Shown: positions 44,060-56,800 of the stretch, piece after piece
Layout: each line of letters starts with the position of its first letter
Numbering within the stretch: position 1 is the stretch's first letter
Source of the DNA: Capsicum annuum
Lineage: Eukaryota > Streptophyta > Magnoliopsida > Solanales > Solanaceae
Direction of reading: 5' to 3'
Length of the DNA stretch: 64,000 nucleotides
Assembly (NCBI RefSeq): GCF_002878395.1
Contig: NC_061120.1
Location: 99,811,587 to 99,875,586, forward strand
Notes under the pieces: generated by a model
What the model was told of the DNA's origin: nothing
Databases searched by the model: none
What the model saw: the letters and a program-made list of their open reading frames with translations, nothing else
Position numbers and translations under genes: made by a program

Positions 44060-44215
44060 GTGGGAGTTGGAGAACATGCTATAATTGTGGTGAAGAGGGT
44101 CACACTATATCTAACTATACTTCAGCTAGATTTAATAAACCATTTTTTATTTGTGGGAGTTTTGAAATAATGCTAACCAGTGTGCAAAGATTAGTGAAGA
44201 AAATTGCTTACTTTT
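44060..44215 (+). pseudogene. Zinc-knuckle remnant
   Basis: TCYNCGEEGHTISNYTSARF is a CCHC knuckle (C-x2-C-x4-H-x4) whose last cysteine is changed to tyrosine. FICGSFE follows as the start of a second knuckle. Such pairs occur in transposon gag-like and nucleic-acid-binding proteins of plants. No start codon was identified. Confidence 0.6.
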
Positions 44216-44618
44216 CAATTGGTAGAGTTGACCTTATACTGCTTGTTCTATCTTGCTTATTAGTCTTATAAACATCTATTAAATTGGTCAAGGAGAATCT
44301 ATCATACTTTTGTTATATTATCACCTGTAAAAGATATTCAGCATACCTTCTCAATCTGTTCTCCAATAGTTAAATCCTCCCACAAGATTTTGTAATCCAA
44401 GGAGTCAGTATCCATGTCCAACTTACTTATAGCAGTACTGCTAGTTCTTCCATAGCTACTAGAGAAACAACATAAAAAAGAGGACTATTACTTTGTGATG
44501 ATAATTTTATAGAATGCATGTCTTAAGTTGCAAGTTATCAAATGCCATCCAGTTTAAGGAAATTATTTCCTATGTTGTTGTTCTATTGTAATCCAACTAA
44601 TTCCAGAGAATTATGAGA
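44216..44618. other. No gene seen
   Basis: AT-rich spacer before the Helitron helicase remnant. Confidence 0.35.
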
Positions 44619-46235
44619 ATTATTTGAAGACCCAATGTTCGAGGATTTTAAAAAGTTATCAACCATGAATACAAGAGAAATCCGCTACAAAGTTTTAAAC
44701 CATATTAATGATATTATTCACTCAATGGGCCGAGACATTAATAGAATATGTTAAACCATATTCAACAGCAAGAGAAGCTAAAGATGTTCATTATGAAAGA
44801 AATATCATTTTTAGTGAAGAATATTTGTTATTGCATAATAAATTAAATATTGAACAAAAAAATCTTATGATATAATTCTTGATAGATTATACTCCAGTAA
44901 GCCAAGAGAATTCTTTATTGATGGTCCCGGTAGAACTGATAAAAGCTTTCTGTATCATTTTTATTAGCTGCAGTGAGACACAAAGGATTAATAGCTTTAG
45001 CAACTGCAAGTTCTGGGGTTGCAACTTTGCTTCTTTTTGGAGGTCAAACTACTCATTCACGATTTAAAATTCTATTGATATTGATGAAAATTTTATTTGT
45101 AATGTCAGTAAACAAAATTCATTGGCATCTATAATACGAGATGCAACTACTTGTATGGGATGAAGTTCAATGGCAAAAAAAAAAAGTTGTTGAAGCATTT
45201 GATTTGCTTTAAACAGATCTGATGGAAATAAATATATTTTTCGATGGCAAACTAGTAGTTTTTAGTGGTTACTTTAGACAAACTCTCCCGATTGTTCATA
45301 GTAAAAAAAGGAAGATTTTATTTGTGAAAGTTTGTTATGCTCTGAAATTTAGAATCAACTTGAAAAATTACACTTACGGAGAATATGCTTTTCAAAAAGG
45401 ATCCTACATTTTGTGAATATTTAATGAGAATTGGTGATGGAAAAGAGAAAAAAATGATCATGAAAAAATTGAAATTCCGCTCTCTCATTATTCCTTTTGC
45501 TTCTAAAAAGAAATCCTTAAATCAACTCTTTAGATTTAGTTATCCTGAATTGTACACATGTCATTCAAATTTTTCCTTTGTTACTTCACGTGCTATTTTA
45601 ACAACAAAAAATAATTTTATTAATAAAATAAATAATATGTTGATCTCCCAATTTTCAAATGCTGAAAATGTTTACATTGGTATAGATGAGATTATTGATC
45701 CAAAAGATCAAAGTGAATATGAAGATTTCTTGTACATTTTAAATCTTGTTGGTTTACCTTCATACAAATTAATTTTGAAGAAAAATTATCCGATTACATT
45801 ATTAAGAAATTTGAATCCTTGTGATGATTTATGTAATGGGACACTATTAATATGCAATGATTTTAAAACTCATGTCATTAGTGCAATAATATCTAGTGGT
45901 GATTTTCAAGATACACATGAATTTATTCCATGAATACCGCTTGTGACATCAGAAGATGAGAGATTGCCTCTTTCTTTTAAAATGACTCAATTTTGAGTAC
46001 GATTATATTTTGCTATGACTATAAATAAAGCTCAAGGACAAACTTTAGATTTTGTTGATATATATTTGCGTGAGCCTGTGTTCTCTCATGGTCAATTATA
46101 TGTTTACTTTATTAAGAGTCAAATTTTTTGACAATGTTATAATTTTAGTTGAACCATCTACCGTTGACAACAATGATGATCACTCTACATATAATGTTGT
46201 CTATGATGAAATTATTGAAAATGCTTTCTCTTGAA
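44619..46235 (+). pseudogene. Helitron PIF1-type helicase remnant
   Basis: The order follows plant Helitron helicases: a decayed Walker A (FIDGPGRTDKSFLYH, about 44915-44962, normally GGTGK), ATASSGVATLLLFGGQTTHS-like sequence (about 45000-45060), WDEVQWQ (about 45160), GKLVVFSGYFRQTLPIV (45240-45300), KKDPTFCEYLMRIGDGKEKK (45391-45450), the 45385-45933 frame with SAIISSGDFQDTHEFIP, and [20 protein letters not shown] with SHGQLYV (about 46015-46110). Many stops and shifts occur. No Rep (HUH) domain and no clear TC or CTRR ends were found, so only the 3' coding part is present. Confidence 0.85.
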
Positions 46236-46371
46236 CTTACGCTATTATTTTCAATGGTAAATTTAATATACAACTTGCCTATTCTCTTATTTTATATTAT
46301 GTTCATCATGTTTTTATATTAAATGTTACTGTTATAACACATCATTTAAATATTTAACATTCTATAATCAT

Positions 46372-46530
46372 AGATTGCTTGAACATGACTGAAATATTTG
46401 TCATCAATATGATCACACCTGAGATACAAGATTGGACGTGTAAAGTTCAAGTGATTGACAAATGTCGACCAAGGGATAACAAATACGGAATTAGATAGTA
46501 TCAACTCTTGATACTTCAAGATGAAGAGAT
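46372..46530 (+). pseudogene. RPA1-like OB-fold remnant downstream of the Helitron helicase
   Basis: The frame after 46385 reads NMTEIFVINMITPEIQDWTC, KVQVIDKCRPRDNKYGIR, stop, YQLLILQDEE. It resembles the first OB fold of plant RPA1/DUF223 proteins, which many plant Helitrons carry beside the helicase. Only about 50 residues are recognisable. Confidence 0.6.
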
Positions 46531-46534
46531 ATGT

Positions 46535-48360
46535 ATTCTCTCTATACTGACGACCTTTTATTATTCCTGTGGTATCATCATAAACTCATCGGATTCGACT
46601 TGGATTTCAATAAAATTTGTCAATTTCGTATATACTTTTTGTATAATATGGCTTATTGCTAATCTTCTTTTAGCTTAATTCCGTAATAGTGATCGACTGA
46701 ATAATATTATCTCTTTAATTCTATTGCCTTCTTTGTATCTCTGAACTTTTTTGTGTTTTAATTTATTTTCTATCGGTTAAGCATGGCATTGAAACATTTA
46801 ACTTTAGTCGACAGTAGATTCTTAGTAAAACACTTAATAGTTCTCCTAATCACTTTTGGTTTCACCATTTTCTTTGTGTTACTTTTGGAGCCAACAAATT
46901 CATCTTTTACTAAAAATCTGAAGCTCTGGCTAGAAGTTTTATTCTTTGGTTACATGGATTAGGTGATTCTGATCCTATCTATCGAACTATAATCAGATTA
47001 TCACTTCATACCATCAGTTCTTTGAGTAATCTAGGTAAATGTATTTATAATCTACCCTTTTCCGTAATGTTTTACTGTTGGTGATATTTGACTCCTTGCT
47101 TATGTCGAAACAAATTTTTATAATAAATGCTACAAGAATGCTATAATTAACAAGGTGTACGTTGATCTATTTCATTTTATATGTATGATAGAACCACTTT
47201 GATTCTTTAAACTTGACGAAAACTGCTTTTGCTCCCTTTACACCTGAAAACTGCTTTTTCTCCAGTTTCATCTTACTCCAGCTACTTTTTTGATGGAAAT
47301 AAAATATTATTTGGTTATACTTTAAAGAAATCACTAGCTCTCTAAAGATCTTGTATTTCTCATGTTCCATTAGCTTAGAAGTTAACTATTACTTATATGA
47401 GAAATAACTCCTCCAATATTGATCTATCATATTTTAAAAGAATAACTTAATTGATCAAATAATGTAATTGCAGTACCAATATTATGTAGGCTCAGTAGGG
47501 TACAATCAAATCTAATTTTTGCCGAAGAACTTTTTTGATCCTTAAAGCATCTATGAGATCTTTTTTTCCAAATACAACAACGTAATGCATGCTAAAATGT
47601 TGTTTTGACTTCTGTATCTTCCTTAAGTTCTAGATTAGTTCCCTTTGTTCAAGCCAAAAGAAATTTAGCAATTCTTAGCGTTCCCGATTTCACACCCAAA
47701 AGTTGATACGCATCTAAAATACCTGTAGGTGGCAGCACAACGTAGAAAAAATTAGTTGTTGGATTCAATTTCTTATCCACACAAAAGAACATCTAAATGT
47801 ATTCCCCTTCTCTATATATTGTCTTGAGTCAAGCAAATTTCTCTGGTTACCAGCCACACAAAACACATAACTTTAATTGGAGCTTTAGTTATTCATCTTT
47901 TTTTATCTTAGTTATTCTTATCTGCTTCCGAGGTCAAAGACTGTTCTGATTAGTTATCTATAACTTTGATAAGACTCATTTTACTTTTGCCTTTGACGGA
48001 TGCTTTGTTTTAGTAATCTATATGTTCATTAGATAATTTTTGTAATTAGAAGGCTGCCTATTATATGTATTTGGTAGGTTTTCCTGTGAGATTTAAGATG
48101 GAGAAAGCGATTGCAACACTTGGCCCTTGCCACTAACCCGCAAACTACTATCAGTGAAGTTTTTGGCTTCTGAAAGAAAAACAAGCATACAAACTATCTA
48201 ATTTGGTTTTAGAACATTGTTAGTGCTGCTACTGTTGAGGCTTAATGAACATTTGGCAAATTCATATCTCCCATTATAATAGAATCGCATGGACACTCAA
48301 ATCAGTCCAACCCAAAAGAACAATCTTAGAAGTTCTACCATATTCAAAAAATTTGAATAT
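46535..48360. other. Intergenic, no gene seen
   Basis: AT-rich sequence; short open frames here showed no recognisable domain. Confidence 0.4.
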
Positions 48361-48364
48361 AGGT

Positions 48365-48865
48365 GTATGTTACTGGTTGTGTACTGTTTTTGTTTCTGGT
48401 GTGATCACTATGAAATTGACATTTTTTGGCAAAATGATATGTTCAAATTGAATAAAGATTCCAGTTTTGGTCTGCTTTGTGATGGTGTTTGCATGTTGCT
48501 GGTTGTATGTTGTATTTGTTACTATTAGTTTGGGTTTGAGCAATGTGGAATTGGCATTTTTGGGTCAAATGGTGTCCGTTTAATTGTATAAAGATTACAT
48601 TTTTGGTTTGCTCCTTGATGGGGTTTGTATGTTATTGGTTGTGTTGTGTATTTGTTTCTATTGGTTCTGATGTGATTACTTCAGAATTGGTATGTTTGGG
48701 CCAAAATGGTATGTTGAAACTGTATAAAGATTCCATTTTTGATCTATGTTACTGGTTGCAGATTGTATTTGTTTCTATTAGTAGTGTGTGATCAGTGTGG
48801 AATTGAAATTTTTGGGTCAAATGGTGTTTTGTTAATTGCATAAAGATTCCATTTTTAGCCTACCA
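48365..48865 (+). repeat. Diverged tandem repeat, about 118-138 bp period
   Basis: AAAGATTCCA or AAAGATTACA landmarks recur near 48455, 48587, 48725 and 48841. Each unit also holds TTACTGGTTGT-, TATTTGTTTCTATTAG- and GGAATTGGCATTTTTGGGTC-like words. About four units are present, with indels. The short Cys/Trp-rich frames across it are artefacts of the repeat. Confidence 0.85.
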
Positions 48866-48929
48866 CTTAGTGAGGTTTGGGCATATGAAGAGTTGTGTAG
48901 GTTTCCCTGTTTGGATATTTTAGAAGTTG

Positions 48930-49050
48930 GGTATAGTGGGTATGAGGAAAGGTAAAGATAGGTCAAAAATGTATTGGGGAGAGGTAGATATAGGTCGAAG
49001 ACGTATTGGGAGAGGTAGAGGTAGGCCGAAGGAATGTTGGACGATGTACT
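48930..49050 (+). pseudogene. RTE LINE C-terminal fragment
   Basis: KDRSKMYWGEVDIGRRRIGR and GRGRGRPKECW read like a partly duplicated version of the RTE C-terminal motif [12 protein letters not shown] found at 15640-15690. Only about 40 residues remain. Confidence 0.5.
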
Positions 49051-49451
49051 TAGATAAGGAAGTGTTCGAGTACCTATCTCCATTCATATTCCCAACCCAT
49101 GATGTCCCTTTGCCATCCCATCCAACGATGATCCACTCTTCTTACAAGCTGCTATGAATGTTTATACCACTGTTGGTTCAGTAAGGGTTAAGATTAACAT
49201 GTTCTTCCCAAGTGTGATGACTTTTAATTACTATGTAATTGGTAGCACGTAGTCCACTCTTTGTTTATTACTATAACATTATGAATCTGGACTTTGTTTT
49301 ATGAGTGTATTTTGGAGATTAGGCTTTTTTTGCATGGTTGAAATAGTTGATTAGGTCTTGGGAGTTTTGGAATTTGAGAGATGATCCATCTACTATTATT
49401 CCATTGTTGAACCATCAGATTTCTAGACTGGTTCAAGAGTGAGAATGCAAT

Positions 49452-51705
49452 TGTCACGACCCAAACTAGGGGCTGACTGTGATGGGTATCTCAAGTCCCA
49501 CATAGACCGGAGATCACCCCTTGTACCTAATCGTACCAACCACAACACACTCCAATGTCAGATGTATTCCGAACATATAACAAGATAGCGTGAAACAAAC
49601 TTAAGGAAACTCAAATCAAGTCTGTAGCCACCGACCAACGATTGGTCAAACGACCGGCAGACACCGCCCAATAACCACAGTAGTACAAACAAAGCCTTCT
49701 AAACAATGAACTAAAATTGAATATCAATAAAGTAGTCTAAACAAAGCCTTCTAAACAATGAATCAAAACTGAATATCAATAAAGTGTCGAACATGCCCCC
49801 AATTATAGCCAAAATAAATTCAAAAAGTCTGAGACATAAGAGAATGAAAAACATAAAATGTAGACTTCCGTTGTATGAAAGCTCACCACTTCAATGTCAA
49901 CTCACGAGCTGATCTCGAATTCTAATCATTGAGCAGGAGGAGTAGAAGTATGGCCAATTATTGCATCGCGTTGAGATACAACGTTCGAAGACGATTAGCG
50001 AGGTGAACGCTAACATGTAACTCGCGGATAAGGATAATATAATGATATAATCAAAAGTTTCAACTCATTCAAAACTAATGCACATAATCAAAGGCATATA
50101 CATATATATACTTCACATATCGGGATAAGGAACAAGGCTTAACATGTATTTTAAAATTTTAGTCTAGATTGTGTAGCTCAATTGTCATAACATGTATCCA
50201 CGGGGTATAAGGGCCCCAGTGCGTGCAACCGCACGAACTAGAGAATAATCTCATATATATGCACATGGGAGACTCAAACCTCCCAACATATACTAGGGTG
50301 ACTTAAGAACTCGATCGTGTAATAATTTATGGGGGAGTCGAACCTCCCTAATCATCAAAAAGTAATAAGGGGGACTCGAACCTCCCTAGTCACTTTGACC
50401 CCTGCATTGATAAATTCGATTTTCAGTATCGGTCACTCGGACCTCCACTTTCATGACTCAGCTACACAACCCTTATTAGATCCCAACTAAAACAAGTATC
50501 ACACATTCCCATTCACTGAACCACATTCCCCATTAAGGCATACATTGTTGGTATCGTCATACCAACTATACTTGCAAGGTAATAACAACATGACAAAATA
50601 ATTTCTATTAACTTGGGGAAAACAACTCCCTTTGTTCATTAATAAAAGGTAGGGGATCACCGGCTCCCATTGTTTATTAAATCAGGCCATTGTGTTTCAA
50701 ATACCTCTTTATATCATGCAATAGTTCAAGACTAGTTCAATTTTACAAATTTCCACATTTCTCATAATTAAAAACCAATTTCACATTATGGGGTTGGGAT
50801 CATAACCACTTCAAAAGTCACAAGTTTGGAAAAATCACAATTCCTTAGTTCATTCACAATACCCATGCACCCACAAGTTCAAAACCATAATTAAAGCATA
50901 AAAATCATATATAAACCATGAGAAACATTGTTCAGTTTATAAACATTCAAAACTCCCAGCCTTTGTTTCAAAACCATCACAAACATCTCATGACCAATAC
51001 TTTAAAACATATGCTTTTAACAGATTAACAATGAGGGAAGAGTAACATGCCTTAAACATCAAGAAATTTGGAGAGAAATCGACCCTTGAGCCTTTAGATG
51101 ACCAACTTGATGAAACCCTAGCTACACTTGCTTAAGGGAATTTAGATAGCCTTTTGGAGTGTTTGAGAAGTTACTTAGATTGTTTCTGAGTGCTAATTAC
51201 ACCCTAAAGGGGTTATAAGATGTGGGTTTTAATTTGGGTATGAGGAAAAATGTCTAGAATACCCTCAACTTAAAAGCTGAAAAAATGTCGCCCTTCACTA
51301 CGGGTCAACCCTTGACTCGTAGCCACTCCTTACGACTCGTCACCACGAGTCATAACCAAGGCAGTTCCACTAAGGAATCCTACACTGTTGACCTTACGAC
51401 TCAGCCTCAGGAATCATAATAGGACCCTATGACTCGTAGAGTCCAGTCGTAGTCAACACAGAACCCAAATAGGGACTTACACTAGACACCCTACGATGAC
51501 ACCAAATGACTCGTAACATATCCTTACGGATCTTAGTGAGCCACTCATACTCTGAACAGAATCTAGCCACAAACTTACTAGTTTGGTTACGACTCATCCC
51601 AATGACTTTTCAGGACACCCTATGACTCATAAGGTCCAGTCGTAACCAGGGCAATGAGTACAAATTCCTGGAAATTTCCAAAGACCAAAAACTCGGGGCG
51701 TTACA
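49452..51705 (-). repeat. Gypsy LTR (element 3' LTR)
   Basis: Begins on the minus strand TGTAACGCCCCGAG. It contains spaced GGGACTCGAACCTCC copies at about 50260-50400 and dense ACGACTCGT-type words at 51300-51660. Confidence 0.93.
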
Positions 51706-51716
51706 TACCCCTCTTA
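51706..51716 (-). other. Gypsy polypurine tract
   Basis: Plus-strand TACCCCTCTTA, i.e. a purine run on the minus strand directly before the LTR. Confidence 0.8.
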
Positions 51717-51880
51717 GGATAATTTACCCTCAAATGATAGGACAAGGCCATTATTATCACGATTAGACATTACATACCTCTACTCTTGCCTTTAACAAAG
51801 ACAGAAAATAAAGATGCCAAGAAAATTGTTCTTTCCTTTAACAAAGTCAGAAAACAAAGATGTTAAGTAATACACATACC

Positions 51881-53576
51881 TTAACCACAATTATTCAGAA
51901 TGGAAAGTAAGAATGGATACTTGGACTTCATGTCCTCTTCTGCTTCCCATGTAGCTTCCTCAACCTCTTGGTTCCTCCATAGAACCTTTACCAAAGCCAC
52001 GTTCTTTGTTCGTAACCGACAAACTTGACAATCCAAAATCTCAATCAAGACTTTCTCATAGGATAAATAATCTAAAATACCCATCTTTTCCAAAGGAACA
52101 ACTGTCAAAGGATCACCCACGTACTTGCTCAACATCAAAACATGAAACACCAGGTGAATGGAGCTCAAACTAGAAGGCAACTCCAATTCATAGGTAACAT
52201 TACCAACCCTGTTCAACACCAAGTATGAACCAAAATAATAGGGATTGAGCTTTCCCTTCTTACCAAACTGCATCACTCTCTTTATGGGAGACACCTTTAA
52301 GAATACCCAATCACCAACACTAAATTCCAACTCCCTTTACTTTACATTCGCATAGGAATTTTGGCGACTTTGGGCGGCCTTAAGTCTATCCCGAATTACC
52401 TTCACCTTCTCCATAGCTTGGTGAACCAAATCAGGGCCAAACAACTTATTTTCACCACCCTGAAACCACCCAATAGGAGACCTACACCTCCTACCAATAA
52501 GGCCTCAAACGGAGCCATACCAATGCTAGAGTGATAACTGTTATTATTAACAAATTCTATGAGAGGCAGATGGTCAACCTAACTACCACTAAAATCAAAC
52601 ACATAAGCCCGAAGCATGTCTTCCAAGACCTGAATTGTCCATTTTACTTGCCCATCCGTCTGCAGGTGAAAGGTGGTACTAAGGTTTACCTTAGTCTCCA
52701 CACCTAACTGGAACGACCTCCAAAAGTGAGAAAAGAACTAAGTATCCCGATCAGATATGATGGAAACTAGATTACCATGCAATTTTATGATCTCCTTAGT
52801 GAACAACTTGGCATAATCTTCAGAAGAGAAATTTGTTATCGTTGGCAAGAAGTGAGCAAACTTAGTCATCCTATCCATGATGACCCAAATTGAATCAAAT
52901 TTCTGGTGAGATCGTGGAAGATCGATAATAAAATCTATATAATTATATCCTATTTTCATATCGATAACTCAATCTATTGAGTCAACCCACCGGGCCTCAA
53001 GTTCTCTACCTTCACTTGTTGACACACAATGCACTTAGCCACAAAATCGGCCATATTCCGCTTCATATTATTCAACCAATAAATCTCTCTAAGATCATGA
53101 TACATCTTCATCGAACGAGTATGAATAGTATATCACAACTCATGAGTTTCAACAAAAATTCTTCTTTATAACCCACCAATATCGGGAACACACAACCTGC
53201 TTTGGTACCTCAAGATACCATTACCACCAATATCGAAAACCATCACTTTCTGCCTACATACATCATTTTTGATTTGCATTAGAATAGGATCCAACACTTG
53301 CTTCTCCTTTACTTCAGCACCAAGAGATGACTTCGCTACCTCTCGAACAATCACACCACCATCCTCGATAAACTCTAAGATTAGCAAATGGTGAATATCC
53401 TTTGCAAAATCCAGCTTCTCCTCATCCACATAAGATAAGATACCCATGGACAACCTGCTAAGAGCATCAATAACCCCATTAGCTTTACCTGGATGATAGG
53501 AAAGACTCATGTCATAGTCCTTTAGAAACTCAAGCCGCCTCATTTGCCTGAGATTCAATTTTTTCTGGGTGAACAC
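51881..53576 (-). pseudogene. Gypsy integrase with chromodomain-like C-terminus
   Basis: From right to left: RNase H end and H2C2-type region at 53166-53576 (LRQMRRLEFLKDYDMSLSYH, then GKANGVIDALSR); integrase core at 52738-52959 (GYNYIDFIIDLPRSHQKFDS, MDRMTKFAHFLP, IISDRDT); further decayed core at 52340-52735; GPY/F-like FSVGDWVFLKVSPIKRVMQF and HVLMLSKYVGDP at 52100-52330; chromodomain-like VLIEILDCQVCRLR and WRNQEVEEATWEAEEDM at 51881-52060. Stops separate the pieces. Chromodomains of this group direct insertion to heterochromatin. Confidence 0.9.
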
Positions 53577-54660
53577 GTATTACAGGATCTTATGATTAGA
53601 ATAAATATCAACATAGACCCTATACAAATAGTGCCACCAGATCTTTAATACAAACACCAGAACTAATAATTCAAAATCATGAGTTAGATAATTCTTCTCA
53701 TGAACTTTCAACTGCCTAGAAGCATAAGTAACCACCTTGCCATAATGCATCAAAACATAACCCAATCCCACCCTAGACGCATCACAACAGACGACAAAAC
53801 CATTCGTACCATCAGGTAGAGTCAACACTGAAGCTGAAGTTAACTTATCTTTCAACTTCTCGAAACTACCCTCACAAGCATCAAACCATAAGAATTTCAC
53901 CTTCTTCTGAGTCAACTTAGTCAATGGGGCCACAATAGAGGAGAAACTCTCCGTAAACCTTCTATTATTACTGGCTAAACCCAAGAAACTCCAAATATCA
54001 AATAGAGTCGTGGGTCTCAGCCACTTCTTAACCACTGCAACCTTTTATAGATCCACCATGATCCCTTCACTAGAAACAACATGACCCATATAAGTGATAA
54101 TATTTAACCAGAAGTCATACTTAGAGAACTTTGCATACAAATGATATCTTTCAGGGTCTATAACACAAGACGGAGGTGATCGGCATGATCTTCCTCACTC
54201 TTGGAATATACCAAAATATCATCAATAAAGACAATCATGAACAAATCTAAGAACTAACGAAAAACCCAATTCCATAAATGCTGCTATGGCATTGGTCAAA
54301 CTAAAGGATATCACCAAAAATAAAAAATGACCATACCGCATTTGAAAGCCAGTCTTAGGGATATCCACTTCACTAATCTTCAACTGATGGTACACAGACC
54401 AAAGATCAATCTTAGAAAAGAACTTAGCACCATGAAGCTGATCAAAGAGATCGTCAATCCTCAGAAGTAGATACTTATTCTTCATAATCACCTTATTTAG
54501 TTGGCGGTCGTCAATACACATTCGAAGAAAACTATCTTTCTTACGCATGAAGATAATAGGATCACCCCACAGAGACACACTAGGGAGAATAAAACCCTTA
54601 TCAAGAGGATCTTTCAACTGCTTCTTGAGTTCTTTCAACTCAGCCAGAGCCATCCTTTAA
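53577..54660 (-). pseudogene. Gypsy reverse transcriptase and RNase H
   Basis: RT at 54222-54653 has [59 protein letters not shown] and GFQMRYGHF. The catalytic box [19 protein letters not shown] lies at about 54180-54235 in a shifted frame. RNase H at 53580-54035 has FLGLASNNRRF, LTKLTQKKVKFLWFDACEGS and VVCCDASRVGLGYVL, followed by YASRQLKVHEKNYLTHDFEL. The conserved Asp of the RNase H DAS motif is present. Frame changes near 54050 and 54230. Confidence 0.92.
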
Positions 54661-56600
54661 TAAGGGATAAAAATAAGATGAGTGCCCGAAAGAAGATCGA
54701 TCCCAAAGTTAATTTCCCTATCGAGAGGAATACCAGGAAGATCATTAGGAAACACCTCAAAAAATTCATAGACCATAGGGACAGTCTTTAAAGAAGGAGC
54801 TTCGACTCTAGAATCCATACTATGCATAAAGTGATAGAGATATTCTTTGGAGACTAATATCTAGGCTCTAAGATACAAGATGAACCTTTCCTTAGGCACT
54901 AAGGAACTACCTTCCCATTCAATTATCGACTTATTTGATAAATGAAAATTGACCCTTTGGATTTGGCAATCAACATAAGCATAGTACAAATACAACCAAT
55001 CTATCCCAAAAATCACATCAAAGTCCAACATGTCCAACTCTACTAGATCCATCAAGGTCTCCATACCATGAACTGATATCAAATAACCCATATAGACCCT
55101 TCTAGCCACAACGAAGTCACCCACCAGGGTTGACATAGAGAAAGGGTCCAAAATGCACTTTGGATCAAAGCCAAAATAAATAGCCACATAAAGGGTCATA
55201 TAAGAGAGAGTATACTCAAGATCAAGTAGAAAATATACATCACGACAAAAGAGTTTAAGCGTATCAGTAACAACATCAAGGGATGCCTCAAAATCCTGGC
55301 GAGTGACGAGAGCATATACACAATTTTGACCAGTGCCGGACCCAGAAATAGAAGTAGCAACCTTTGGTGCAGAAGAGGATGAAGTAGCAACAAAAATCTT
55401 ATTCTCCATAGAAGTAACCTTAGAATGACAATCCGTCTTCAGATGACCAGTTTGATCATATTTAAAGCACTTATTCCACTATTTATCGCAAAAACCATAC
55501 CTGACTACAAAATCTACAAAGAGGATATGATGAAGCTAACTGAGCCTCAATAGCCTTCAAATAGGATCTTGGTATTCTATACCCACCATTATACATAGAA
55601 TGACGGTCACTCAATGACTTCAGATAAGGAGCACTAGTTGTATAGTAGGAACCAAAATTGCCCCTACTTCCCAAAATTGCCCCTACTTCTTCTTAGACCA
55701 CTTCCCACTATATCTACCACTTTATTGCTGACCTTTACCCTGATCCGAATAGTGATACTTATGATTCTACCTTTCACTCATCTCTACTTTCTTTTTCTAT
55801 TTTTTCTCCACTTGTTGCATATACACCACACGTTTAGAGATGTCTATATCCTTGTTCAATATGAAAGCCTTGCTCTCCAAGATCAACTCACGGGACAACC
55901 CCAAAGTAAACTTTCTTATTTTAGCCCTCATGCTAGACACCGATTCAGGAGCATAATGCAACACTGATGAAACTTCAAGGCATACTCCTTTACTGATATC
56001 CTGCCTTGTTTTAGATTCATAAATTCCACAGCCTTTGCCTCTCTCAACTCCTGAGAAAAGAAATGGTCAAGGAAAGTACTAGAAAAATTATCCCATAAAG
56101 CAGACTTCATATCATCACCCCTAGACTTGTCCCACTCCTAATACCATTGGTACGCCGCATCCTTCAATTGATAAGGAGCAAACTCAACACCCTCCATATT
56201 AGTAGCATGTATCACATATAAGATCTTTTCCATCTCATCAATAAAGTATTACGTATCCTTATCAACTTTAGAACTAATGAAAATAAGAGGACTCAACATC
56301 ATGAATTGTCCAACCCTAGTGTCCTTAGATGATGGAACAACCGAAGCAACACGTTCAGTCTAGGAGGCCACCAATTGGGTGAGCAAATGAATCGACTGGC
56401 AAAACTCAGCATTAGACATATCAGCTCAAGGTGCCTGAGGAGGGTTAGGGGAGCCGGTGGATCTCTTTAGGGTAATCAGAAGCAGCACCCTAGACTAGGT
56501 CTAAAATCTTAGAGTTGGATAAGCTCCTTTCATGTTGTCCTCAAATAGGATAGAAGAGTTTTTGTGAACATCAGATCTTCTAGGAGGCATAATCTAAAAA
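54661..56600 (-). pseudogene. Gypsy gag, zinc knuckle and protease
   Basis: Gag at 55928-56110 contains FSSTFLDHFFSQELREAKAV and FMNLKQGRISVKEYALKFHQ, the retrotransposon gag pattern. A knuckle CFKYDQTGHLKTDC near 55440-55480 has its second Cys changed to Tyr. The protease-like region at 54861-55409 has CRDVYFLLDLEYTLSYM (normally a DTG/DSG-type site, here altered) and DFDVIFGIDWLYLYYAYVDC. The gag start near 56590 (MPPRRS-like, minus strand ATGCCTCCTAGAAGATC) is visible. Stops interrupt the reading. Confidence 0.85.
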
Positions 56601-56783
56601 AAAATACACGATAATTAGAGAAAATTCAATACCTTAGACTCTATAGCTTAAAATAGAACAATAAGAAAGGAAAATTTTCCAAAATACCTCATAGCCTTTC
56701 CCTTTAAGTATGGAGTGCTACACACCCATAAACGAGATTCTATTTGATATGACTTTGTTAGATACCCAATAACATCAAACCTA

Positions 56784-56796
56784 GGCTCTGATACCA
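56784..56796 (-). other. Gypsy primer binding site (tRNA-iMet type)
   Basis: The minus strand reads TGGTATCAGAGCC four bases from the LTR end. Confidence 0.9.
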
Positions 56797-56800
56797 TCGT

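Noticed and set aside
45000..46235. Active Helitron helicase gene
   Set aside because: The Walker A motif is altered, many stops are present, and no Rep domain or element ends were found.
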